Position numbers and translations under genes: made by a program. A DNA stretch of 32,854 bases from Salaquimonas sp. (GTDB lineage: Bacteria; Pseudomonadota; Alphaproteobacteria; Rhizobiales; Rhizobiaceae): assembly GCA_028289365.1 (NCBI GenBank), contig JANQQM010000112.1, positions 1-32,854 on the forward strand, read 5' to 3'. Shown here piece by piece: positions 25,777 to 32,854 of this stretch; within the stretch, counting starts at the first letter, position 1; the number at the start of each line of letters is the position of its first letter. The notes beneath the pieces were generated by a model. That model ran no database searches. It was given only the letters and a program-made list of their open reading frames with translations, and had not been told where the DNA came from.

Positions 25777-26570
25777 CGTTTTACATCCCCGGCCCAGTCA
25801 ATCGTCTCGAACCAGTATTTATAGGTGGTATCGAGCCATTTGTTGGCAGTTCTGGAGACAATCCAGGAATTGAGGAAGTTCAGCCATTCCTGCTCGCCCT
25901 TTTTGACGGCAAGTCCCGCTTTTGAAGCGATGAGTGGCTTGTTCAGCGGTGCATCGATTACATCAGGATGTTCCAGGGCCAGGAAATTGACCGCGGGAAC
26001 ACTGGCTACATAGACTGTGACATCGCCCGCAACCACGGCATTCTCCGCATCTTCAACGGAGGAAAACACCTCAAGCTTGGCGTCTTTGAAGAACCGCTTT
26101 GAGAAATCCATTGCCAAGGTATCCTGAACCGCGCCAATCTTGTTTGCAGCCACGTCAAGTTCCTCGAAGGATTTGATCTGCTCGGTTGCTTCCTTATTCG
26201 CTGCCAGCGAGATACCGGACTCCATATAAGGTTGCGAGAAATTCACCCGCAATGCGCGCTCCGGCGTGATCGCCAGCCCGGCGGCGACCACATCGATTTC
26301 TTCCTTTTCCAATCCGGAAAGAATCGCGTCGAGTGGGTAAACCTTGAATTCCGCTTCAACCCCCATATCCTCGGCCAATTGCTTGGCCACGGCAATGTCG
26401 AACCCGTCAAGTTGGTCATTGGCACCATTGAAAGTCCAGGGTACGAATAGCGAAACACCAACCCGCAGGGTACCGCGATCAAGAACGGATTTGATGACAT
26501 CTGCCAGAGCATAGGACGGCATCAGTACAGACAAAACTACCGCAAGGCAGATGATAACGCGCATTCTCAT
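25773..26570 (-). CDS. Periplasmic substrate-binding protein, SBP_bac_3 type (orphan)
   Basis: A 265-residue extracytoplasmic binding protein of the amino-acid type. A signal peptide (about 1-23, MRMRVIICLAVVLSVLMPSY, ending ALA) precedes the family N-terminus VLDRGTLRVGVSLFVPWTFNGANDQLDGFDIAVAKQLAEDMG. ILSGLEKEEIDVVAAGLAITPERALRVNFSQPYMESG follows, the classic ligand-binding block where the Arg of the TPER motif binds the ligand carboxylate in relatives. VEDAENAVVAGDVTVYVASVPAV fits the second lobe. No ABC permease or ATPase gene is next to it; instead it is coupled to a small exported protein of unknown role. It could serve a distant ABC system or work as a sensor. Confidence 0.9.
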   Translation of the reverse strand: MRMRVIICLAVVLSVLMPSYALADVIKSVLDRGTLRVGVSLFVPWTFNGANDQLDGFDIAVAKQLAEDMGVEAEFKVYPLDAILSGLEKEEIDVVAAGLAITPERALRVNFSQPYMESGISLAANKEATEQIKSFEELDVAANKIGAVQDTLAMDFSKRFFKDAKLEVFSSVEDAENAVVAGDVTVYVASVPAVNFLALEHPDVIDAPLNKPLIASKAGLAVKKGEQEWLNFLNSWIVSRTANKWLDTTYKYWFETIDWAGDVKR

Positions 26571-26810
26571 TGATTGTCTCCGGGAAGCTTAGGGTTAGAT
26601 GTTTGATACACCAATCCCCAGAGCACCATAACCAAAAACTTTATCGATGCGCTAAATTGTCCAAAAGAAGAGGCTGTATTCTGGTGAATCGCCAGGTCTG
26701 CTCCAACCAAAAAATGCAAACTGAACATTTGTTGCAGGGTCCATTTGTTGCTAACAATTGCAGCTAGTTCAGCATCTCCAGAAAACCAGCCGATTTGGAA
26801 GTAGCAGAAG

Positions 26811-27833
26811 ATGAAGCATCGCGTTGTCGCGTCGACCCCTGCCGGAAGGCGACGATATATGCGCTTGCTGGTGCCACACATTCTTTCAAGTGATCTTATC
26901 GATCGGTATGATATCTGGATAAACACGACCGACCCGATCGATCTTGAGTTCATTAAATCGTTGGGAAAGCACGACAAGATCCGATTGATCGAGCAGCCGG
27001 ATGGCGAAATCAACGGGAACAGGTCAATCAACGCCTTTTTTCGATATGCCATGGAACCAGATGAGGTCTATATCCGGTTCGATGATGATATTGTCTGGAT
27101 GAAGCCGGATACGATCGAGAAAATCGTGGAATTCAGGCTTGGCAATCCGGAATATTTCCTGGTGGCTCCGTTCATTATCAACAACGCGATTTGCACATCA
27201 GTACTTCAAGCCCAGGGCAAGTTGAGGGATTTCAGAAGGGTCGCGCCATACTGCCTCGATAAGAATGGGTGGGCGTCGGCGGCGTTTGCGGAAAAATTGC
27301 ACCGGCAAGCGATAAAGGAGATTAACGACAACAAAATCCATGAGTTTTCCGGTGTGGATGCTCAATTTGCAGCTTGTCGCTTTTCCATTAACTGCATTTG
27401 TTGGTTTGGGTCTGACCTGAAACCTTTTGACCAAATATATGCCGGTAGCGACGAGATGCAGATTTCATACGCCATACCCATGATTGCAAATCGCACCAAT
27501 GCCATAGTTGCTGATACGCTCGTCTCTCATTTCGCCTTTTATACGCAACGCGAGCATCTCGATGCGACCGATATCCTGCAATGTTATTACGACCTCAGAG
27601 GCATTGCGGGTTGGCTTTCAAGGGATGCTGTTGAATTTGTGGAACAGGCTTATAATTCTGCTTCCGGTTCAACCGAAGTGCATCAAATATACCCAACTTC
27701 AAATTCTGAGACTTCTATTCTACAACGGGAATTTCGTTACCCAGCTGGGATCAAGACCAAGAGAACCTCAATTGCCGGGCTTTTTAGTAAGGCTTCCAAG
27801 GCGGTAGAAAAACTGAGCCCAAGGGGGAAGTAA
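26811..27833 (+). CDS. Putative glycosyltransferase with DDD motif
   Basis: I infer a glycosyltransferase from sequence and neighbours. The 340-residue protein has an N-terminal Rossmann-like part (RYDIWINTTDPIDLEFIKSLGKHDKIRLIEQPDGEINGNRSINAFFRYA). Then comes VYIRFDDDIVWMKPD (Asp91-Asp93), the metal and sugar-nucleotide binding motif of GT-A enzymes. GVDAQFAACRF and IYAGSDEMQISYAIPM may form the acceptor side. No membrane segment or signal is visible, so it is cytoplasmic. Directly downstream, in the same frame after a TAA, lies the glf reading frame. Transfer of galactofuranose is therefore the best guess, but I cannot assign a GT family. The ribosome site before ATG 26811 is weak. Confidence 0.65.
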   Translation: MKHRVVASTPAGRRRYMRLLVPHILSSDLIDRYDIWINTTDPIDLEFIKSLGKHDKIRLIEQPDGEINGNRSINAFFRYAMEPDEVYIRFDDDIVWMKPDTIEKIVEFRLGNPEYFLVAPFIINNAICTSVLQAQGKLRDFRRVAPYCLDKNGWASAAFAEKLHRQAIKEINDNKIHEFSGVDAQFAACRFSINCICWFGSDLKPFDQIYAGSDEMQISYAIPMIANRTNAIVADTLVSHFAFYTQREHLDATDILQCYYDLRGIAGWLSRDAVEFVEQAYNSASGSTEVHQIYPTSNSETSILQREFRYPAGIKTKRTSIAGLFSKASKAVEKLSPRGK

Positions 27834-28985
27834 ATTATCGCCGAACAATTCGATTGGTTAGTTGTTGGCGCCGGATTCACAGGCGTCACCATTGCCGAAC
27901 AGATCGCATCTAACTTGAAGCAGCGAGTGCTGGTGGTTGATCAACGCTCTCATATTGGCGGAAACGCCTATGATTGCCACGATGACAACGGTGTATTGGT
28001 ACACAAATACGGTGGACATATTTTCCATACAAACTCGCAGCGTGTTGCGGAATATCTTTCAAGATTTACGTGTTGGACACCCTACCAGCACAAGGTCAAG
28101 GCATTGGTCAACGATCAACTTGTTCCACTTCCGATTAATTACAATTCGATTGAGATGATATTCGGCAAGCCGGACGGTCAGCAAATGGTACAGGCGCTTG
28201 AAGACGAATTCGGCGAATATTCAAGCGTGCCAATCCTCAAAATGCGGCAATCAAGTTCTTCCCAAATCCGTCGAGTAGCCGACGTGATGTATGAGAAAGT
28301 GTTTTTGCATTATAATCTCAAACAATGGGGCCTTACCCCGGAACAACTAGATGCTTCCGTGTCGGCCCGTGTTCCGGTCCGCCTTTCCAGGGACGATAGA
28401 TTTTTCCAGGATAGTTTCCAGAACATGCCGGAAGATGGCTACACGGCAATGTTCAAACGCATGCTGAACGATCCGCTCATAACGGTGGAGTTGGATACGA
28501 GCTATCGCGATGCAGTCGAGAGTATTCGATTCAAACGATTGGTGTTCACGGGTCCGATCGACGAGTACTTCGATTACAAATACGGCCAATTGCCCTATCG
28601 AAGCCTTCGGTTCCAATTCGAGACAAAACCGCAGGAGAAATTGGTACAGCATGTCGCACAGGAAAATTATCCAACGCCTGCAAACGAACATCCCTTTACG
28701 CGTTCGATGGAGTTTCGTCACATTACAAATCAACAAGGTGTCAATTTCACAACCCTGTCGCTTGAATATCCGGAAGCTTATGTTGTCGGCCAGAATCAGC
28801 CCTACTATCCTGTGCCACGAGACGAAAATCGCGAGCTTTTTCGTAAATACCAGGCTGATGCCATGAAACTGAAATCGGTGTTCTTTGCCGGAAGACTTGC
28901 CGATTACAGCTATTACAACATGGACCAAGCGGTAGCGCGGGCCTTGTCTTGCTTCGACAAGCAAATCGTGGCGGTTGCGGCTTAG
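27834..28985 (+). CDS. glf: UDP-galactopyranose mutase, apparent ATT start
   Basis: FAD enzyme that converts UDP-galactopyranose to UDP-galactofuranose for cell-surface glycans. Translation from 27834 gives 383 residues. DWLVVGAGFTGVTIAEQIA (7-25) has the FAD-binding GxGxxG at Gly12-Gly17, followed by VVDQRSHIGGNAYD and YGGHIFHTNSQRVAEYLSRFTCW. Later blocks LPINYNS, PVRLSRDDRFFQDSFQNMPEDGYTAMFKRML and the C-terminal GRLADYSYYNMDQAVARAL match UGM enzymes. No ATG, GTG or TTG occurs in frame between the preceding stop and a TTG at 27915, which would delete the FAD motif. The first codon after TAA (27831-27833) is ATT, and AGGGGG at 27822-27827 sits six bases before it. An ATT start, or readthrough from the preceding gene, must be assumed. 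Confidence 0.9.
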   Translation: MIAEQFDWLVVGAGFTGVTIAEQIASNLKQRVLVVDQRSHIGGNAYDCHDDNGVLVHKYGGHIFHTNSQRVAEYLSRFTCWTPYQHKVKALVNDQLVPLPINYNSIEMIFGKPDGQQMVQALEDEFGEYSSVPILKMRQSSSSQIRRVADVMYEKVFLHYNLKQWGLTPEQLDASVSARVPVRLSRDDRFFQDSFQNMPEDGYTAMFKRMLNDPLITVELDTSYRDAVESIRFKRLVFTGPIDEYFDYKYGQLPYRSLRFQFETKPQEKLVQHVAQENYPTPANEHPFTRSMEFRHITNQQGVNFTTLSLEYPEAYVVGQNQPYYPVPRDENRELFRKYQADAMKLKSVFFAGRLADYSYYNMDQAVARALSCFDKQIVAVAA

Positions 28986-29135
28986 CAATATTGGTTATTG
29001 TCGGCGGTATAACAAAGGGCACCTGTAGAGCGAGTGCAATCCTGACAATTTTGTAAACAGATTGGGCGATATATTCGTTTTTATTAAAATAGTTTTTATG
29101 AATTTTCGATATTGTGCGCCGGATTTCTCATATTT

Positions 29136-29190
29136 CCGCGAATCAAGCGCGGATTATGGTTTGCATGTCCCGGTTCATTTGCCGACCGGG
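29136..29190 (+). promoter_or_regulatory. Two hairpins in the leader of the EAL protein gene
   Basis: CCGCG-N7-CGCGG (29136-29152) and CCCGGT-N10-ACCGGG (29169-29190) are perfect inverted repeats 16 bases apart, and the second ends 27 bases before the chosen ATG (29218). No T-run follows either. They may shape the 5' untranslated RNA and affect ribosome access. The remaining intergenic region (28986-29135) is AT-rich and shows nothing else clear. Confidence 0.3.
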
Positions 29191-29217
29191 ATAATTTGAG
29201 AAATGAGAGGCGGAATA

Positions 29218-30795
29218 ATGTTTGAAATGCATCAGATGCAATATAAGCGCATCGTCATGTTGACGTCGTGCGCGTTGACCTTTGCGGCTTTTGCAATCTG
29301 GCGAATTTTTCAATCGGTCGCAGAACGCGGTGGTATCTTGGGCAATCCCGATGTTGCACCTGACCTCTACATCCTGAGCTGCACCATTTTGATGACCTGC
29401 GGCGTGGTCGCCATACTGGCCAGATCCTATGAGGATCACAAACAGATCACCCAGGCAGAGCGGTACGATCAGGACACCGGCCTGCCAAATTCCGCCTCCC
29501 TTGTCGAACGGCTCAACAAATCCGTAAAAAATGGCAAGACCCAGAGCGAGATCGGTCTGCTGGCGATCGGCATCGACGGATTGCAATCAATCAATGTCGC
29601 TCGCGGATATGGAGTCGGAAATCAGGTTATTCGCGTTGTGGCCGAGCGCCTGAACGCTGCGATCGGAAACAGCGGGACATTATACCGGATATCCGGTGAT
29701 ACATTTATGGTGTGTGCCAATGGGATCGAAACCGAGAGCGAGTTGGCACAGATCGCCGAGAGAATAATCGAATTGCGCGATGAACCGATCTTGGCCGGTG
29801 GTTTTACCTGCTTTGTCGGATTTGCAATCGGCGCAGTTCTGGCAGATGAAGAAATATCTGATGTCCAGGGATTTGTCAGAAAGGCCGAATTGGCGCTGCT
29901 GCATACCAGGACACAATCGACAGAGAAGTTCGTCGTTTATTCAAATCGTCTTGAACATTCGACCAACCGGTTGAGCGACTTGGAGGCCGGGTTCCGGCAA
30001 GCTCTCGAAACCGATCAGCTGGAGGTGTACTTTCAACCACTAATCGATAGCGCTTCAAACTCCATCGTAAGCGTGGAGGCATTGGCGCGCTGGATACATC
30101 CGCAACTTGGCGTTATCAAACCGCAGGAATTCGTTCGTTTGGCCGAGGCATTGGGTCTGAACGAGAAAATGGGGAATGTTGTACTACGCAAGGCCTGTAG
30201 CGCGATCGGTCCGATCAAGGGACTCAATCTTGCCGTCAATATCAGCGCCAACCATTTGTTGCATCCCGAATTCATTCGTGATTTGAAGCAGATACTCGAA
30301 CTAACTCATTTTCCTCCGGAACGCCTGGAACTCGAGATTACGGAAAATGTCGTCATGGATTTGCCGGTTCGGGCAAATGAAGTGCTGCGGAATTTGAGAA
30401 GATTGGGAATTTCAATAGCGCTGGACGATTTTGGAACCGGCTATACCGGACTATCCTACCTCAAGGAATTGCAGGTCGATCGCATCAAGATTGACTCCAA
30501 GTTCGTAGTCGGTCTCGGAAAGTCGCCTGAAGCCGAAGCCATGTTCGCCTCGATTGTTGAAATCATCCAGCAGCGTGGCCACAAGATCACGGTCGAAGGT
30601 ATTGAGACCATGGATCAGCTCAAATTTCTGGAGACGTTTGAAGGATTTTGGTATCAGGGCTTCCTGTTCTCCAAGCCACTCAAATACATTCAGCTTTTGA
30701 GGTCCGATTTCCTGAATAACCTCGCAGTGGACCCGGACGATCAATTGGCTGAAGATCATACAGAACCAAAAATAAAACTGGTCGCTTCAAGCTAG
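29218..30795 (+). CDS. Cyclic-di-GMP phosphodiesterase, EAL domain with degenerate GGDEF domain
   Basis: Inner-membrane signalling protein that probably hydrolyses cyclic-di-GMP. The ATG at 29218 has a GAGGCGGA site (the in-frame ATG 29203 is an alternative). The 525-residue product has two N-terminal hydrophobic segments (about 12-30 and 50-68), then a GGDEF-like domain whose signature reads YRISGDTFMV (about 156-165) instead of GGDEF. That domain should lack cyclase activity but may bind GTP. The EAL domain (about 262-505) keeps SVEALARW, LAVNISAN, LELEITENV, LDDFGTGYTGLSYL, VDRIKIDSKFV and TVEGIET, all the metal and catalytic residues I can check. It stands between glf and a glycosyltransferase-like gene, a context consistent with control of surface polysaccharide or motility. 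Confidence 0.92.
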   Translation: MFEMHQMQYKRIVMLTSCALTFAAFAIWRIFQSVAERGGILGNPDVAPDLYILSCTILMTCGVVAILARSYEDHKQITQAERYDQDTGLPNSASLVERLNKSVKNGKTQSEIGLLAIGIDGLQSINVARGYGVGNQVIRVVAERLNAAIGNSGTLYRISGDTFMVCANGIETESELAQIAERIIELRDEPILAGGFTCFVGFAIGAVLADEEISDVQGFVRKAELALLHTRTQSTEKFVVYSNRLEHSTNRLSDLEAGFRQALETDQLEVYFQPLIDSASNSIVSVEALARWIHPQLGVIKPQEFVRLAEALGLNEKMGNVVLRKACSAIGPIKGLNLAVNISANHLLHPEFIRDLKQILELTHFPPERLELEITENVVMDLPVRANEVLRNLRRLGISIALDDFGTGYTGLSYLKELQVDRIKIDSKFVVGLGKSPEAEAMFASIVEIIQQRGHKITVEGIETMDQLKFLETFEGFWYQGFLFSKPLKYIQLLRSDFLNNLAVDPDDQLAEDHTEPKIKLVASS

Positions 30796-30990
30796 TCTAA
30801 CGATCAGGTCACCATGATCTCGATTGACATTAATCTGTCACAACCGGCTGCATTTAAAATGAGTTAGTGTATTGGGTCATTGAATGGCTCAGTCATGGAT
30901 TTTCTGCCGACGGATTTTCCTGTCTCAGGGGTTGTTTGTCGGCTGAATCTTGTTACAGCCAAAAACAGCGATACCAAATCCAACCAATTC

Positions 30991-31007
30991 TTGGTTCCAC
31001 GAACCAA
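30991..31007. promoter_or_regulatory. Inverted repeat TTGGTTC-CAC-GAACCAA
   Basis: A perfect 7-base inverted repeat with a 3-base spacer ends 18 bases before the TTG start of the glycosyltransferase-like gene. Its position could cover a promoter or, as RNA, lie close to the ribosome site. No T-run follows. The rest of 30796-31025 contains no gene; TTGACA at 30824-30829 has no good -10 partner. Confidence 0.35.
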
Positions 31008-31025
31008 ACTTGAAAGCCGTTACAC

Positions 31026-32255
31026 TTGAAGAAAGTGCTTATATTGGATCCTGACTGTAAGACAAAGTCGGGACATTATTTTCAAACAGACAGGACGCTA
31101 ATCTCATTGTTTGGCGACTTTGAATGTCACCTGGCTGTTCGCAGACAGGCCTATAAGCATGTGGATTTCGGTTCTGGCGTGAACGTAATCAGATGGTCTG
31201 CTCCCAAGGGAATTCTGTCTCGAATTCCCGGAATATTTTCAAAGACAAAGCTAAAGGATCAGGAAAAGGAAATTGATCGCATCAAGCGGGATACAGCGGC
31301 CATTTGCCGAATAATAGGCAATCTCGGTTTATCTCGCAGTGACATGGTTATTGTCCATACGGCAGACAGGATCATATCGGCCTTGTCGGATACGATCGGT
31401 TCGATCCAGGAAGCAGGCTCACCGACTTTCATAATCCGGTTTGTTGATATGGAACCGATCGGCCAGGGAATTGATGATGCACATGTAAAGTTGGCAAACC
31501 ATCAGAAATCACGCTCCAATGTTCTGGTTTTCAGCGAGACAGATGAAACTGCCAAATCCATGATTGACCAATATGGGTATTCCCTGGTCAGGCCATGGAT
31601 TATGCCGCTAGCTTCCCAGGCAACCAGCAAGATGGCCAATCCCGAGGACCCCGACAATGAATTTGTGGTCGGTTTTCTTGGTGGAAAACGCGCCGAGCAG
31701 CAGCCAGGATATATTCCGGAACTTGCTCGCCTTCTGATTTCCTCAAGGGATCGTTGGCCAGTTGAGAAAATCTCCTTCCTGGTTCAGGCAGTGTCACCGG
31801 GAATAAAACAAACCGAAGAATATGATGCGGCTATGAAAGCATTGAATATGGTCCTCGGCGAGGAAGCCGGTGATCACTTCTCAGTGGAAATGTTGCCATC
31901 CATTATGGATGAAACCGAATTTGATCTTGCCGTAGCACGAAGTCATTTGCTGGTTTTGCCCTATGATGTACGAAAATATGGAAATCGTGGTTCGGGCCTT
32001 GTGATCGACGCAGCACTTTCAGGCACGCCGATCGCGGTGCCTAAAGGCTTCGCGATGCGCCGCTGGACCGAATTGGCTGGTGCCCCGGTTTGCAATGATG
32101 TCAACGAATATGTTGGTGCAATTATGGAAGTCGCCGGCAACTATCAATCCTATCTCAAGTGTGCTGCGCATGGCGGCGACCAGCTGCGTTCCTTCATCGA
32201 CCAACAGATTGTTGATATCCGTTCGCTGGGGGGCGAGGCCAGCCCAGACCAATAA
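31026..32255 (+). CDS. Glycosyltransferase-like protein (GT-B type)
   Basis: The start is a TTG at 31026, because no ATG gives a sensible N-terminus; the ribosome site is weak. The 409-residue protein begins KKVLILDPDCKTKSGHYFQTDRTLISLF, like the first Rossmann strand and loop of GT-B enzymes. It has a charged middle (LKDQEKEIDRIKRDTAAICRI) and a second lobe with EFVVGFLGGKRAEQQPGYIPELARLL. Near the C-terminus comes YGNRGSGLVIDAALSGTPIAVPKGFAMRRWTELAG, the nucleotide-sugar-binding layout of glycosyltransferase family 4-like proteins. No signal or membrane segment is visible. Its place after glf and the first glycosyltransferase-like gene suggests work on the same glycan. Family membership is an inference from fold-like patterns, not a match to a known enzyme. 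Confidence 0.65.
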   Translation: MKKVLILDPDCKTKSGHYFQTDRTLISLFGDFECHLAVRRQAYKHVDFGSGVNVIRWSAPKGILSRIPGIFSKTKLKDQEKEIDRIKRDTAAICRIIGNLGLSRSDMVIVHTADRIISALSDTIGSIQEAGSPTFIIRFVDMEPIGQGIDDAHVKLANHQKSRSNVLVFSETDETAKSMIDQYGYSLVRPWIMPLASQATSKMANPEDPDNEFVVGFLGGKRAEQQPGYIPELARLLISSRDRWPVEKISFLVQAVSPGIKQTEEYDAAMKALNMVLGEEAGDHFSVEMLPSIMDETEFDLAVARSHLLVLPYDVRKYGNRGSGLVIDAALSGTPIAVPKGFAMRRWTELAGAPVCNDVNEYVGAIMEVAGNYQSYLKCAAHGGDQLRSFIDQQIVDIRSLGGEASPDQ

Positions 32256-32267
32256 TCCCGGTTGTCA

Positions 32268-32304
32268 GCGCCATCATCAGCCATCAAGCAATATGTGATG
32301 GCGC
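32268..32304 (+). terminator. Hairpin after the glycosyltransferase-like gene, no T-run
   Basis: GCGCCATCA (32268-32276) and TGATGGCGC (32296-32304) form a 9-base stem with a 19-base loop, starting 13 bases after the stop codon. It lacks a following T-run (CTCCGG comes next), so it may be a transcript-stabilising hairpin or a weak terminator before the cupin gene. Confidence 0.4.
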
Positions 32305-32399
32305 CTCCGGTTGAAGCGTTGGTTCCCATTGCCTAGATTTTCGCTAGTACCAAAATGCCTGTCATCACGATGGCAGGCGATCACCGAAGGAGCGGTTCA

Positions 32400-32854
32400 T
32401 TGCGGGTAAATGCAGATTTCGATCAGCGTGTAGTGGTCAAATATGAAGAAAATCAATGGGTTCCGTCGCCAATGGCGGGTGTCGAACGAAAAATGCTCGA
32501 TCGCATTGGTGATGAAGTTGCCCGCGCAACCACGATTGTCCGCTACGCGCCCGGCAGCTCTTTTTCAGCACACACCCATGATGGTGGCGAGGAATACATC
32601 GTGCTGGAAGGGGTGTTCCAGGACGAACACGGGGATTTTCCTGTCGGCAGCTATGTCAGAAACCCGCCGACATCATCCCATACGCCTGCCGCAGAGCAGG
32701 GCGCGATCATATTTGTGAAGCTGCATCAGTTCGATCCGCAGGACAGAACGCAGGTACACGAAACAATTCGCTCGGAGATCGACCTACAGCCCTTGTTTTC
32801 CGACGCCAGGGAAACGGTGTGTGTGGAACGCTGGCAACCAAATGCCCAGACAGA
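32400..32854 (+). CDS. ChrR-like cupin domain protein (partial, runs off the window)
   Basis: The frame opens at TTG 32400, with AAGGAG at 32387-32392 at ideal spacing, and continues to the window end (151 residues, no stop). It carries the cupin motifs of the ChrR group: Tyr-Ala-Pro-Gly at 49-52, then [19 protein letters not shown] with His58, His60 and Glu64, and [10 protein letters not shown] with His94. These are the expected metal ligands. Full-length ChrR anti-sigma factors have an N-terminal zinc-binding domain, which is missing here, so this is a stand-alone cupin, probably an enzyme or sensor. It follows the hairpin after the glycosyltransferase-like gene and may have its own promoter. 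The C-terminal part ([17 protein letters not shown]) resembles that of ChrR-type cupins. Confidence 0.85.
   Translation, partial: MRVNADFDQRVVVKYEENQWVPSPMAGVERKMLDRIGDEVARATTIVRYAPGSSFSAHTHDGGEEYIVLEGVFQDEHGDFPVGSYVRNPPTSSHTPAAEQGAIIFVKLHQFDPQDRTQVHETIRSEIDLQPLFSDARETVCVERWQPNAQT

Noticed and set aside
26567-27052. Minus-strand ORF of 161 codons upstream of the binding protein
   Set aside because: No family pattern; most of it is antisense to the start of the glycosyltransferase-like gene, whose frame has recognisable motifs.
30824-30829. TTGACA as -35 box of the gene at 31026
   Set aside because: No acceptable -10 box lies 16-18 bases downstream, and it is almost 200 bases from the start codon.

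Overview
This window looks like chromosomal DNA of an alphaproteobacterium. The clues are a stand-alone NDUFS4-type complex I subunit, a protein with two cold-shock domains, a tripartite tricarboxylate transporter (TTT) operon, and OxyR/KatG and GloA of proteobacterial type. Two tRNA genes with encoded CCA ends sit among ordinary housekeeping genes. I see no phage, IS element, CRISPR array or integrase.

Region 1 (1-11189) is a catabolic and uptake island. A partial OsmC gene (minus) faces a crotonase-fold protein, a fumarylacetoacetate-hydrolase-family protein and a choline-sulfatase-like sulfatase (plus). A LysR regulator (minus) is divergent from a tight operon of TTT genes (binding protein, small and large membrane subunits), a degenerate M28-peptidase-like protein and a BisC/TorA-type molybdoenzyme. 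A specific inverted repeat lies between the LysR gene and the operon. The set suggests import of an organic acid, possibly sulfated or S-/N-oxidised, and its breakdown. The substrate cannot be read from the sequence.

Region 2 (11190-17020) holds small and housekeeping genes: a secreted four-cysteine protein, an orphan periplasmic binding protein, a RidA-family protein, tRNA-Glu, GloA, a double cold-shock protein, a DUF192 protein, tRNA-Pro, a TauE/SafE exporter and the NDUFS4-like subunit.

Region 3 (17021-20513) starts with a leader of about 350 nt that carries a chain of inverted repeats. Three exported proteins follow (DUF3300, DUF2950, alpha/beta hydrolase), closed by a strong terminator shared with the convergent katG. 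Region 4 (20535-26570) holds katG and the divergent oxyR, a methyltransferase, a membrane protein/XRE regulator pair, and a second orphan binding protein overlapping a small exported protein.

Region 5 (26811-32854) concerns the cell surface: a putative glycosyltransferase, UDP-galactopyranose mutase (glf), an EAL phosphodiesterase with a degenerate GGDEF domain, a second glycosyltransferase-like protein and a truncated ChrR-like cupin. The glf reading frame has no ATG, GTG or TTG at its proper N-terminus. It begins at an ATT directly after the in-frame TAA of the preceding gene.
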